Of a stretch of 19,807 bases of DNA, positions 7,575 through 15,647 are shown one piece after another. The DNA comes from Oscillospiraceae bacterium. GTDB taxonomy: Bacteria; Bacillota; Clostridia; Oscillospirales; Oscillospiraceae. Within the stretch, counting starts at the first letter, position 1. Each line of letters starts with the position of its first letter. A program made the translations under genes and the position numbers. The stretch is taken from contig JAIRRO010000051.1 of the NCBI GenBank assembly GCA_031255955.1, positions 1-19,807 of the forward strand, written 5' to 3'. The notes below the pieces were generated by a model that had not been told where the DNA came from, searched no databases, and saw nothing but the letters and a program-made list of their open reading frames with translations.

Positions 7575-8180
7575 TCAGTACGATACATTTTCAAATTCAA
7601 TGGTTAGCGCCGCGCGTCCGTCAGCTATCGCTTCCGCGCGGACGGGCAAGCCTGTCGCCTCGTCAAACCACGTCGTTTGCGCGGCTTTTTCCGTCAGGGA
7701 GGATGTCATAGCCAGCACCGCGCGCCCGTCCAAGCGCTCCGGCGTAAGCGTATCCACAAAGCCCGTTTTCCACTCTGAAATAAGGAGAGGAATAATTCCG
7801 ACGGGGGAGAGTCCGTCCCCAAGGGGACCCGTATCAAGCGCCGCGCCGTCAAAAATTAATTCGGCGCCGCTGCCTGTGACGCGCGCACGAATCCCCGCGA
7901 CGCTCTCCGGCTCAAGAATTTCAAGCTCTCCGCCGTCCGCGTCGCCCGTGAACTTAATCTTGAATTCAAAGGCGCGCTCGCCGTAATCCGCGCGGATACG
8001 GGCAATCGCCGTGAGCTTTTCGGACGCCAGCAGAGCGGTGCGCAGCTCCAGCATCTTTTCCTCCGCGCGGCGCGAAGCTGAGCAGGATGTCAGAGAAAGC
8101 GCGATGATAAACGCCAAAGCAAACACCAAAGCAAGCGCGAGTGCGCGCGCCGGAGCGCGAAGAAAATTTTTATCCGTCAC
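7575..8180 (-). CDS. GerS-like lipoprotein
   Basis: The 201-residue product is a lipoprotein: basic N-terminus, hydrophobic stretch (about 13-30), lipobox LTSC with lipidated Cys33. A beta-rich domain follows, with alternating strands ending in ALTIEFENV, suggestive of a LolA/LppX-type fold. In Clostridioides difficile the germination lipoprotein GerS is encoded beside an alanine racemase gene, and mazEF follow. This gene has the same position before alr, so a GerS-like role in cortex modification is a reasonable inference; sequence identity alone would not prove it. The GTG at 8178-8180 is preferred over the TTG at 8205-8207 because GGAGG (8189-8193) lies 8 bases before the GTG, and inside the frame of the longer version. 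It lies 33 bases after the NAD(P)HX repair gene. Confidence 0.7.
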   Translation of the reverse strand: MTDKNFLRAPARALALALVFALAFIIALSLTSCSASRRAEEKMLELRTALLASEKLTAIARIRADYGERAFEFKIKFTGDADGGELEILEPESVAGIRARVTGSGAELIFDGAALDTGPLGDGLSPVGIIPLLISEWKTGFVDTLTPERLDGRAVLAMTSSLTEKAAQTTWFDEATGLPVRAEAIADGRAALTIEFENVSY

Positions 8181-8188
8181 TGCCGGAA

Positions 8189-8193
8189 CCTCC
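8189..8193 (-). promoter_or_regulatory. Ribosome binding site fixing the GerS-like start
   Basis: GGAGG on the minus strand, 8 bases before the GTG at 8178-8180. It argues against the upstream TTG, from which this site would be translated. Confidence 0.75.
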
Positions 8194-8213
8194 AAATCAT
8201 AATGCAAAGCAGC

Positions 8214-9743
8214 CTATTCCGCCGCGGACAAAAACGCCTGCGGCAGAGCGCCGATAATATCGTCCGGCGTTACGGAATACTCCCCCAGACGCCCGGCGGC
8301 TATCTCGCCCGCCAGCCCGTGCAGATACACGGCGGCAAGGCACGCGTCCTTAATCGGGAAGCCCTGACCGATAAGCGCCGCGAGGACGCCGGAAAGCACG
8401 TCGCCGGAGCCGCCCTTCGCCAGCGCCGGACTGCCTGTTGTGTTTATGTACGCCGAGCCGTCGGGCAGCGCCGTAATCGTGCGATGACCCTTTAGAATCA
8501 ATATGCAGCCGCGTGAACAGGCGAAGCTGCGCGCCGCGGTGAGCCGCCCGCCGCTGAAGCCGCCGGTACCCGTGAGACGTAGAAATTCGCCGTCGTGCGG
8601 GGTAAGAATCACGGGGCAAGCGGCGTTATCCAATATATCTGTATTCCCGGAAAGCGCGTTTATGCCATCCGCGTCAAGAATAACGGGTTTATCCGATTTT
8701 TCGAGCGCGTTTTTTACAAGCAGGAGCGTTGACGGGGTGTTGCCGAGTCCGGGACCGATGAGAATGGCGTCAGATTTTTCAGCGCGCGCGGATATAACAT
8801 CCCATATGCCGACGCCGAAATCCGGATCGACGGAGATCGGAAACACAACCTCGCCGGAGCATTTTGACGCCGCGACGGAATAAATCTCGTCCGGCACGCC
8901 GAGGCGCACAAGCCCCGCGCCGGAGCAGGAGGCGGCGCGCGCCGCAAGTACAGGCGCGCCCGTATATCCCAGGCTGCCCGCGATAATTAAAACATCGCCG
9001 TAATCGTATTTATGCGTGTCGGGCGCGCGGCGGGGCAGGATGATATCGCCTGTGACAACGGCGCTGACGGTGCAGGGCGTGCTGTCAACGCTCTCACGCG
9101 GGATGCCGATTCCGCGCACGCGAAGCTCGCCGGAATACACGCTGCCCGGCGGCAAAAAATGCCCCGGCTTTGCGGTGGTGAACGTCACGGTGATGTTTGA
9201 AAAAACGGCGTCAGCTTCGTCACCGCCCAAAATTTCGCCCGTGTCGGCGTTTATGCCGGTGGGAATATCGGCGGACACGACGCGCACACCGGAGGCGTTA
9301 ATCAAACGCGTTGCCGCAAGGGCGTCGCCCTCTATGGGGCGGGAGAGTCCCGTGCCGAATATGGCGTCGATTATCACATCGCAGCGGCGGAGATACGCAT
9401 CAGCCACGGCTTCGTCAAAGCCTTCAAGCACACCGCCGTATTCCTCAAGGCGGCGCGCCATTTCCAAGGAATCGGGCGTGAGACGCGCCGGATCCCCGAT
9501 TAAAAAAACGCGCGTTAAAACGCCCGCGCGCAGCAGCTCCGCCGCCGCGCCGATACCGTCCCCGCCGTTATTTCCGGCGCCGCAGAACACAGCTACCGCG
9601 CGCGGCTCGTCATCGGCAAGCTCAAGACAGGCGTCCGCGATATGGCGCGCGGCGCGGCGCATCAACACCGCACCGGGGATGCCCAAGGTGTTTATTGCGT
9701 ATTCGTCAAGCTCGCGCGTTTGCGCGGCGGTCAGGAGTTTGAT
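8214..9743 (-). CDS. nnr: Bifunctional NAD(P)H-hydrate epimerase / ADP-dependent dehydratase
   Basis: Repairs hydrated NAD(P)H: the N-terminal YjeF_N domain epimerises R- and S-NAD(P)HX, and the C-terminal ribokinase-like domain dehydrates S-NAD(P)HX using ADP. Visible motifs are GAGNNGGDG (about 55-63), DAIFGTGL and DIPTGINADTG in the first domain, and IGPGLGNT, TPHDGEF and KGGSGD (about 444-448) in the second. Length is about 509 residues, normal for the fusion. The start is unusual. The family N-terminus KLLTAAQTREL is encoded in frame upstream of the first usual start (TTG at 9684-9686), but no ATG, GTG or TTG precedes it. A GGAGG at 9753-9757 lies 9 bases before ATC at 9741-9743, exactly where the family's initiator Met should be. 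I therefore place the start at ATC; a base change or sequencing error of ATG, or a shortened TTG-initiated protein, is possible. Confidence 0.93.
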   Translation of the reverse strand: MKLLTAAQTRELDEYAINTLGIPGAVLMRRAARHIADACLELADDEPRAVAVFCGAGNNGGDGIGAAAELLRAGVLTRVFLIGDPARLTPDSLEMARRLEEYGGVLEGFDEAVADAYLRRCDVIIDAIFGTGLSRPIEGDALAATRLINASGVRVVSADIPTGINADTGEILGGDEADAVFSNITVTFTTAKPGHFLPPGSVYSGELRVRGIGIPRESVDSTPCTVSAVVTGDIILPRRAPDTHKYDYGDVLIIAGSLGYTGAPVLAARAASCSGAGLVRLGVPDEIYSVAASKCSGEVVFPISVDPDFGVGIWDVISARAEKSDAILIGPGLGNTPSTLLLVKNALEKSDKPVILDADGINALSGNTDILDNAACPVILTPHDGEFLRLTGTGGFSGGRLTAARSFACSRGCILILKGHRTITALPDGSAYINTTGSPALAKGGSGDVLSGVLAALIGQGFPIKDACLAAVYLHGLAGEIAAGRLGEYSVTPDDIIGALPQAFLSAAE

Positions 9744-9752
9744 AAGGCGGCA

Positions 9753-9757
9753 CCTCC
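9753..9757 (-). promoter_or_regulatory. Ribosome binding site before a non-canonical ATC start
   Basis: GGAGG on the minus strand, between the guaA stop (9771-9773) and the coding sequence. It is 9 bases from ATC (9741-9743), 18 from CTG (9732-9734) and 66 from the first TTG (9684-9686). Only the ATC has normal spacing. Confidence 0.7.
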
Positions 9758-9770
9758 AATCGGGGCGTAT

Positions 9771-11297
9771 TTACTCCCACTCCAGCGTCGCGGGTGGCTT
9801 GTCCGTGATGTCATACACCACCCTGCCGATTTCGCGAATCTCATTGGTGATGCGCTGAGACGCCCTGTCCAGCAGCTCGTGCGGGAGCTTTGTGTATTTG
9901 CATGTCATAAAATCGTCCGTCTGCACGGCGCGCAGGGCAAGCAGATAGCCATAGCTGCGCTCATCCCCCGTGACCCCGACGGTGCGGAGGTTGGTGAGTA
10001 CGGCGAAATATTGATCGGGACGCTCCGCAAACGGCAGTGTATCCACCTCGGCACGGAATATCGCGTCCGCGCGGCGCAGAATATCCAGCTTTTCCTGCGT
10101 AATATCGCCGATTATGCGGATGCCCAGCCCGGGACCGGGGAACGGCTGACGCTCCACAAGCGCGTCCGGCAGACCCAGCATGCGCCCAATTTGGCGCACC
10201 TCATCCTTAAATAGTCCGCGCAGAGGCTCCGTAATCCCGAGGAAGCGGCGCTTGTATTCCTCCGGCAGTCCGCCGACGTTGTGATGGCTTTTTATCACAG
10301 CCGCGTCGCCCGTTTGGGAAAAGCCGCTTTCGATGACGTCCGGATATATCGTCCCTTGGGCGAAGAAATATTCGCCGGGGTCGGGTATCGTATCAATAAA
10401 GGTTTTTATAAATTCCTCGCCGATGAGCTTGCGCTTGGTTTCGGGGTCGGTTTGCCCCGCGAGTGCTGTCAGGAATCTGTCGGCGGCGTTGACGCGTCGG
10501 AATTCAAGCTCGCGCGCGCCGAAAACGCGCTCTATCTGATCGCCCTCATCCTGCCGCATTAAGCCGTGGTCTACGAATACGCATTTTGTTTGCCCCGGAA
10601 CGGCTTTGGATAACAGCGCCGCCACAACGGCGCTGTCCACGCCGCCGGAGAGAGCCAGCAGAACGCGGGCGCTGCCCACCTGCCGCCGAACGTCCTGACA
10701 CAGCCGGTCGGCAATATCCGCTAAAAAATAATCCGCCGTCAGCCCGCAGACGTTGAACAAAAAATCCGCGATTATCTCGCTGCCGCGTTCTGTATGCGTG
10801 ACCTCCGGATGAAACTGCGTGGCGTACAGACGCCGCTCAGCGTTCTCAAAGGCTGCGATTTCGCAAATATCCGTAGAGCCGGTGCAAACGAAGCCGTCGG
10901 GCAGGGTTTTCACGCAGTCGAAATGAGACATCAAAACATTGCGCGGCTCGCCGTGATACATGGCGCGCACAACGCCGTATTCACGCGTTCCCCCGGGACC
11001 CACAACGCCGCCGAGGGTGTGTGCCATCAGATGCATACCATAGCAGATGCCCAGCACGGGAATTCCGAGGTCAAAAAGCCGCGGATCGCATAGTTGGCTG
11101 TTCGGCAGATATACGCTGCTGGGTCCGCCGGTGAGAATCAGTCCGTCCGGCTGCAGGGCACGTATCTCGTCCGCACTCATAGCGCCGGAGCGAATTTCGC
11201 TGTACACATTAAGCTCGCGCACGCGGCGCGCAATCAGTTCCTTATACTGTCCGCCGAAATCAAGGACAAGCACAAGCTGTTTTCCGGCTTGCTTCAT
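9771..11297 (-). CDS. guaA: GMP synthase (glutamine-hydrolysing)
   Basis: Converts XMP, ATP and glutamine to GMP, the last step of guanine nucleotide synthesis. The 508-residue product has the class I glutamine amidotransferase domain with GICYGMH (nucleophile Cys85) and FHPEV (His163, Glu165). The ATP pyrophosphatase domain has the P-loop SGGVDS (217-222), and the C-terminal dimerisation domain ends in PATLEWE, the typical GuaA terminus. All key residues are present. TTG (11298-11300) and ATG (11295-11297) are adjacent starts; AAGGA lies 7 and 10 bases upstream respectively, and I take the ATG. It is 34 bases after the zinc-ribbon gene and likely cotranscribed. No purine riboswitch fits in the short gap upstream. 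Confidence 0.97.
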   Translation of the reverse strand: MKQAGKQLVLVLDFGGQYKELIARRVRELNVYSEIRSGAMSADEIRALQPDGLILTGGPSSVYLPNSQLCDPRLFDLGIPVLGICYGMHLMAHTLGGVVGPGGTREYGVVRAMYHGEPRNVLMSHFDCVKTLPDGFVCTGSTDICEIAAFENAERRLYATQFHPEVTHTERGSEIIADFLFNVCGLTADYFLADIADRLCQDVRRQVGSARVLLALSGGVDSAVVAALLSKAVPGQTKCVFVDHGLMRQDEGDQIERVFGARELEFRRVNAADRFLTALAGQTDPETKRKLIGEEFIKTFIDTIPDPGEYFFAQGTIYPDVIESGFSQTGDAAVIKSHHNVGGLPEEYKRRFLGITEPLRGLFKDEVRQIGRMLGLPDALVERQPFPGPGLGIRIIGDITQEKLDILRRADAIFRAEVDTLPFAERPDQYFAVLTNLRTVGVTGDERSYGYLLALRAVQTDDFMTCKYTKLPHELLDRASQRITNEIREIGRVVYDITDKPPATLEWE

Positions 11298-11331
11298 CAA
11301 AACACTATCCTTAAAATACTAATTACGAAGG

Positions 11332-11973
11332 CTATCTGACGCGGATGATGCACGTTGCCGTTTGGTCGCCGACAGTAACCGTCAGCGTCTCGAACGGATG
11401 ATTTTCGTCGCCGCGGGCGATAAACGTGACTTTTGCCTCCAGCCCTGTGGTATCCGTCGGTACAACGTCAAACTTTTCGGGGTTGCTGCTGCTCCATTCG
11501 GGTACAAGATCCAAGCCCTCCGGAACCATCTTCACGCGCAGACGCAGCGTTGTTCCAAGCGGCTCGGTAATGTCCGTTTTCACGATGCCGCTGTAAGTAA
11601 TCGCGATGGATTCCAGCGCGGGCGGGGGAGTATCCTGCGGCGGCGTCGGTGTATCGGGCGTCGGCGTATAGTCCGGATCGTCGATGGATACATTGTCGTT
11701 TTCACCGGGAATCCATGGTGTGCCGGTGGGCGTGAAAGTGGCGGGGTCCTCATCCGCATCCGTATTTGTGCTGGTGATAAGCAGCACGGTGACGGCGGCA
11801 ATCAGCGCGAGAATGATGATTATCGCGACAATAATCTGAACCTGTCTGTTGTCGGAATCGGCGGCGAACTTACCCTTGCCGCCGCGCCGCGCGCCGCAAT
11901 AGGGGCAGCGGGCGCGAATCGCGGAATAGCGCTTGTCGCACTTGCCGCATTTTACCTCTGAGATTAAGCCCAT
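11332..11973 (-). CDS. Zinc-ribbon membrane protein with Ig-like domain
   Basis: The 213-residue product begins with a zinc ribbon (Cys9-x2-Cys12 and Cys23-x2-Cys26). A basic stretch and one membrane span (about 45-67) follow, then a Thr/Pro/Asp-rich linker (about 70-117) and a C-terminal beta domain of about 95 residues resembling bacterial Ig-like (BIG2) folds, with PEWSSSNPEKF and a closing TVTVGDQTATCIIRV. The predicted layout is zinc ribbon in the cytosol and Ig-like domain outside. The function is not recognised; such proteins may sense or anchor. The ATG has AAGGAGGT 8 bases upstream, a strong site. The gene lies 32 bases after ackA and before guaA, probably in one transcript, although nothing in it ties it to acetate or purine metabolism. 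Confidence 0.85.
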   Translation of the reverse strand: MGLISEVKCGKCDKRYSAIRARCPYCGARRGGKGKFAADSDNRQVQIIVAIIIILALIAAVTVLLITSTNTDADEDPATFTPTGTPWIPGENDNVSIDDPDYTPTPDTPTPPQDTPPPALESIAITYSGIVKTDITEPLGTTLRLRVKMVPEGLDLVPEWSSSNPEKFDVVPTDTTGLEAKVTFIARGDENHPFETLTVTVGDQTATCIIRVR

Positions 11974-12005
11974 TCAGACGTACCTCCTTAAAATGACCGC
12001 TTAAC

Positions 12006-13217
12006 TTATGCCTCTACAATGGATTTTGTATCGCGAGCTATGACAAGCTCCTCGTTCGTCGGAATTATAAACACGCGGACGGTGCTGCCCTCACCCGTGA
12101 TGTCCAGTAGCTTGCCGCGCGCTTTATTCTTGTCGCGGTCAATGGTGACGCCAAGACCGCGCAGCTGGTCTGTGACAGCCTCGCGCAGCTCGGCGGAGTT
12201 TTCACCCAAGCCCGCGGTAAACACGATGGCATCCGCGCCGCCGAGCGCCGCCATATAAGAACCGATGTATTTTGCCACGTTATAACGAAACACGTCAAGC
12301 GCAAGCTGCGAGCGGCGCGAGAGCGGGTGCGAGGGATCCGCCGCCGCGGACTCGATATCGCGGAAATCGCTTGAAACGCCGGAGATTCCCAGCACTCCGG
12401 ATTTTTTATTCAACACATCAAAGACCTCTTCGCGGGTAAGACCCTCGTGGTTGGCGACAAATTCGATGATGGCGGGGTCAATGCTGCCGCTGCGCGTACC
12501 CATCGGCAAGCCCTCCAGCGGCGTCATTCCCATTGATGTATCGACGCATTTTCCATCGCGCACGGCGGCAATGGAGGAGCCGTTTCCGAGATGGCACGTG
12601 ATGACGCGCGTGCCCTCCGCCTTGCCGCCGAGCATTTTTACAGCCTCGGCGGAGACATATCTGTGAGAGGTGCCGTGAAAACCGTAGCGCCGGACGTTAT
12701 ATTTTTCATAATAGCTGTAGGGGATGGCGTAAATAAACGCCTTTTCCGGCATCGTTTGATGAAACGCGGTATCGAACACCGCCACCTGCGGAACGCCGGG
12801 CATTGCCGACAGACAGGCGTTAATACCCATAAGATTCGCGGGGTTATGCAGGGGACCCAGCGGGATATTATCGTTGATGGCTTTAATAACGGCGTCGTCA
12901 ATCAAAACGCTTTCGGAAAAGCTTTGACCGCCGTGCAGAACGCGGTGACCCACCGCACCGATTTCTGAAAGACTGGCAACCACGCCGTGCTCCGCGCCGG
13001 TGAGCTTATCCAGAACGGCGGTAATCGCCTCTGAGTGAGTCGGAAGTGTGATGTCTTCGTCGAAAACCGGCTTGCCGTTAGAAATCGGCGTGTGCTTCAG
13101 ATGCCCGTCGATACCGATGCGCTCGCATATGCCCTTGGCGACGACCTCCTCGGTCTTCATATCAAACATCTGATACTTCAGTGATGAGCTTCCCGCGTTG
13201 ATTATGAGAACATTCAT
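12006..13217 (-). CDS. ackA: Acetate kinase
   Basis: Catalyses acetyl phosphate + ADP to acetate + ATP, the ATP-yielding end of acetogenic fermentation. The 403-residue product has the ASKHA-fold motifs: INAGSSSLKYQ with Asn7, GHRVLHGG, FDTAFHQTMP, GFHGTSHRYV, CHLGNGSS, DTSMGMTPLEG and FTAGLGEN. Length is normal and no residue appears missing. The ATG at 13215-13217 has AAGGGG about 12 bases upstream. No pta (phosphotransacetylase) gene lies beside it, which is common in clostridia only when pta is elsewhere. It is the first gene of the long minus-strand run and diverges from tmcAL. Confidence 0.97.
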   Translation of the reverse strand: MNVLIINAGSSSLKYQMFDMKTEEVVAKGICERIGIDGHLKHTPISNGKPVFDEDITLPTHSEAITAVLDKLTGAEHGVVASLSEIGAVGHRVLHGGQSFSESVLIDDAVIKAINDNIPLGPLHNPANLMGINACLSAMPGVPQVAVFDTAFHQTMPEKAFIYAIPYSYYEKYNVRRYGFHGTSHRYVSAEAVKMLGGKAEGTRVITCHLGNGSSIAAVRDGKCVDTSMGMTPLEGLPMGTRSGSIDPAIIEFVANHEGLTREEVFDVLNKKSGVLGISGVSSDFRDIESAAADPSHPLSRRSQLALDVFRYNVAKYIGSYMAALGGADAIVFTAGLGENSAELREAVTDQLRGLGVTIDRDKNKARGKLLDITGEGSTVRVFIIPTNEELVIARDTKSIVEA

Positions 13218-13313
13218 TAGATGGCAGAACCCCTTGAAATAATATTGAAATTACCGTATAATAGCCGCGCGGCGGGACACCGGACGGATGATTTATTACG
13301 GCGATTTGCGTAT

Positions 13314-13342
13314 ATAATAATACTTTTTCCCGCAAATATCAA
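13314..13342 (-). promoter_or_regulatory. Candidate ackA promoter in the divergent intergenic region
   Basis: On the minus strand TTGATA (13337-13342), 17-base spacer, TATTAT (13314-13319), giving a leader of about 90 bases to the ackA ATG. The region 13218-13423 is AT-rich and must also hold the tmcAL promoter, for which I find no convincing pair of hexamers. Confidence 0.5.
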
Positions 13343-13423
13343 TCATAAATTTCATTTTTTATATTTTTCACCGAAAAGGCATATTTCCAAGGGGCGATAT
13401 AGCCGCGCACGAAAGGCGTTTTT

Positions 13424-14524
13424 ATGAAGGCGGTCGGCATTATTTGCGAATTGAATCCCGCGCACGCGGGGCATGCGGCGCTTGCTTCAAGCGCGCGGGC
13501 GGCATATCCCGGCGCCGCCGTTATCGGCGTGATGTCGCCGAATTTTGTCCAGCGCGGCGAGGCGGCGGCATACCCAAAGCACACCCGGGCGGCTCGGGCG
13601 GTTGAAATCGGGATAGACCTTGTACTGGAGCTGCCGACGCCCTTCGCATTGTCCTCAGCGGAAGCTTTCGCCCGTGCGGGCGTGGCGCTAATGATATCAA
13701 CGGGCGTCGTCGGGGCGATAGCCTTCGGCAGCGAAAGCGGGGAAATATCCACGCTGCGCGCCGCCGCCGCGGCGCTATCCACGCCGGAATGTGAGGAGCT
13801 GACGCGGGAGGGGATAAAGCTCGGCTTAGCTTATGGCGCGGCGCGTCAGCGGGCGTTAGATCGCCTTTTTGAATCGCCGGATATTTTGCAAACGCCGAAC
13901 AATATGCTGGCTGTGGAATATATCCGCGCGGCGCGTTCACTTGGCGCGGATATAGAGTTCTTCACGCGGCGGCGCGAGCCGGGCATATCCTCCGCCGCCA
14001 TCCGCCGCGCCTTGCGCGAGAGCGCGAACGATGCTGAGCTTATGCTGCCGGAGATGCTTGACGCGGCGGCGCTGTCAAGGCTGCGCACGATGACACTTAT
14101 CGACTTTTTACAAATTCAAGGCTCCGGCGACGGCATAGCGGAGCGCACCGCCGCTGCCGCCAAAACGGCGGGCAGCCTTGCCGCAGCCGCCGATTTGATA
14201 AAAACAAAAAGATATGCGCACAGCCGAGTCCGGCGATTTTTACTCTGCGCGGCGCTCGGTGTGCGCGGCGACCTGCCGCCCGCGCCGCCATATATTCGCC
14301 CGCTCGCGGCGAACGAAGAGGGGCGCGCGCTGCTGCGTGAAATGAAGCGGACAGCGCGCCTTCCCATTGTCACGCAGCCTGCCGCCGGAGCGGGCATCGG
14401 CGAAGCCGCCGCGCGGATGATAGAGATTGAATCCGCCGCGACGGATCTATATAACCTCGGGTATCCTGACGCGACGCGGCGCATCGGCGGCGCGGAGTGG
14501 AGAACATCCCCCGTGATGCTGTGA
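13424..14524 (+). CDS. tmcAL: tRNA(Met) cytidine acetate ligase
   Basis: TmcAL (YlbM) activates acetate with ATP to acetyl-AMP and acetylates the wobble cytidine (C34) of elongator tRNA-Met to ac4C, helping AUA/AUG discrimination. The 366-residue product has the nucleotidyltransferase start KAVGIICELNPAHAGH with the HxGH motif (His14, His17), VMSPNFVQRGE, LVLELPTPFA, ILQTPNNMLAVEYI and the RRREPGISSAAIR segment. It is slightly shorter than the usual 390-410 residues. The ATG has GAAAGG 7 bases upstream. It diverges from ackA, a chemically sensible neighbour because both use acetate and ATP, but shared regulation is only an inference. Confidence 0.93.
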   Translation: MKAVGIICELNPAHAGHAALASSARAAYPGAAVIGVMSPNFVQRGEAAAYPKHTRAARAVEIGIDLVLELPTPFALSSAEAFARAGVALMISTGVVGAIAFGSESGEISTLRAAAAALSTPECEELTREGIKLGLAYGAARQRALDRLFESPDILQTPNNMLAVEYIRAARSLGADIEFFTRRREPGISSAAIRRALRESANDAELMLPEMLDAAALSRLRTMTLIDFLQIQGSGDGIAERTAAAAKTAGSLAAAADLIKTKRYAHSRVRRFLLCAALGVRGDLPPAPPYIRPLAANEEGRALLREMKRTARLPIVTQPAAGAGIGEAAARMIEIESAATDLYNLGYPDATRRIGGAEWRTSPVML

Positions 14525-14588
14525 GGTTGAAAAAATCGGGCGACGGCGAGGCGGGCGCGCTATTTTTGAATAAAATTGCGGAATAATA

Positions 14589-14617
14589 TTGATAATCGGG
14601 CGGCATTACTGTATTAT
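14589..14617 (+). promoter_or_regulatory. Promoter of the glycosyltransferase-MATE-rsmA operon
   Basis: TTGATA (14589-14594), 17-base spacer, TATTAT (14612-14617), each 5 of 6 to consensus. The expected start is about 42 bases before the TTG start codon at 14666. Confidence 0.65.
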
Positions 14618-14653
14618 GATAAATACAAGAAAACAGACGAGGGTCCGTCAAAC

Positions 14654-14658
14654 GGAGG
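14654..14658 (+). promoter_or_regulatory. Ribosome binding site fixing a TTG start
   Basis: GGAGG 7 bases before TTG at 14666-14668. It places the glycosyltransferase start 30 codons inside the longest open frame, directly before the LYIVIPCYNEE motif. Confidence 0.8.
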
Positions 14659-14665
14659 ACACATA

Positions 14666-15643
14666 TTGAACAACACCCTGTATATCGTAATCCCCTGCTA
14701 TAATGAAGAGGACGCGCTGCCCCTGACAAGCGGCGTTATCCTTGAAAAGCTGAAGACTCTGACAGCGCGGGGAAAAATCTCTGCTGAAAGCCGCATTCTG
14801 CTTGTTGACGACGGCTCGCGGGACGGAACATGGAGCATAATAAAAAGCCTGACAGAGCGGCACCCCGAATATTGCGGCGTGAAGCTATCGGGAAACAGAG
14901 GCACGCAAAGCGCCATAATGGCGGGTTTGGACGCCGCGCGCCGCCGCGCGGATTTCACCATAACGACGGACGCCGACCTGCAGGACGATATAAACGCGAT
15001 TGACGAAATGACAGAGCAATATCTGAGCGGCGCGGACGTTGTTTACGGTGTACGGTCAAAGCGCGAAACGGACACGTTTTTCAAGCGCTTTACGGCGCTG
15101 ACATACTACAGATTGCTGAATATGCTGGACTGCGGCGTCGTATATAATCACTCGGATTTTCGTCTGCTTTCCCGCCGCGCGATGGAGGCGCTTTCGGAAT
15201 ATCCGGAGCGGGATTTATTCATACGCGGCATCGTGCCGCGCCTGGGGTTTAAGTCCGCCGTTGTCACATATGAGCGCGGAGAGCGCAGCGCCGGAGAGAC
15301 GAAATATACCGCCCGCTCGCTCATTCACCTCGCCGTAACGGGGGTGACAAGCCTCAGCCTGAAGCCACTGCGGATGATTATATGGCTCGGCGCCGTTATG
15401 CTGCTGGTGTCGGTGGCGACGTTTGTTTCGGCGCTAGCCTCCGGGGCGGGGGCGCTGCGGTTTATTCTGCCGTCCGTGTGGTTTGTCGGCGGCGTCGTGA
15501 CGGCTGCCATCGGCGTTGTCGGGGAATATGTCGGGCGGACATATACAGAGGCAAAGCGCCGCCCGCGCTATCACATAGAAGCCGTGGCGGGCAAAGCGTT
15601 TGAAGACGGGGACAATAAAGCGCCCCGGGAAGCTGAGGGTTAA
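14666..15643 (+). CDS. GT2 glycosyltransferase, polyprenyl-phosphate sugar transferase type
   Basis: The 325-residue product has a GT-A catalytic domain: IPCYNEE (9-15), VDDGSRDGT (47-55), the nucleotide/metal motif DADLQDD (102-108), and a YERGERSAGETKY segment. Two C-terminal membrane spans (about 237-260 and 267-290) and a basic tail follow. This layout is that of GtrB/CsbB/DPM1-like enzymes, which move a sugar from a nucleotide donor to undecaprenyl phosphate on the inner face of the membrane. Donor and acceptor cannot be read from the sequence. No GtrA-type flippase is adjacent. The start is TTG, decided by the GGAGG at 14654-14658. It ends 4 bases before the MATE start codon, so the two are probably cotranscribed. 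Confidence 0.9.
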   Translation: MNNTLYIVIPCYNEEDALPLTSGVILEKLKTLTARGKISAESRILLVDDGSRDGTWSIIKSLTERHPEYCGVKLSGNRGTQSAIMAGLDAARRRADFTITTDADLQDDINAIDEMTEQYLSGADVVYGVRSKRETDTFFKRFTALTYYRLLNMLDCGVVYNHSDFRLLSRRAMEALSEYPERDLFIRGIVPRLGFKSAVVTYERGERSAGETKYTARSLIHLAVTGVTSLSLKPLRMIIWLGAVMLLVSVATFVSALASGAGALRFILPSVWFVGGVVTAAIGVVGEYVGRTYTEAKRRPRYHIEAVAGKAFEDGDNKAPREAEG

Positions 15644-15647
15644 GGCA

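Noticed and set aside
9016..9858. 280-codon plus-strand open frame
   Set aside because: Antisense to the NAD(P)HX repair gene and guaA end; low-complexity Ser/Arg/Ala composition typical of a shadow frame.
11298..11331. Purine riboswitch before guaA
   Set aside because: The gap is only 34 bases and holds no aptamer-like structure.
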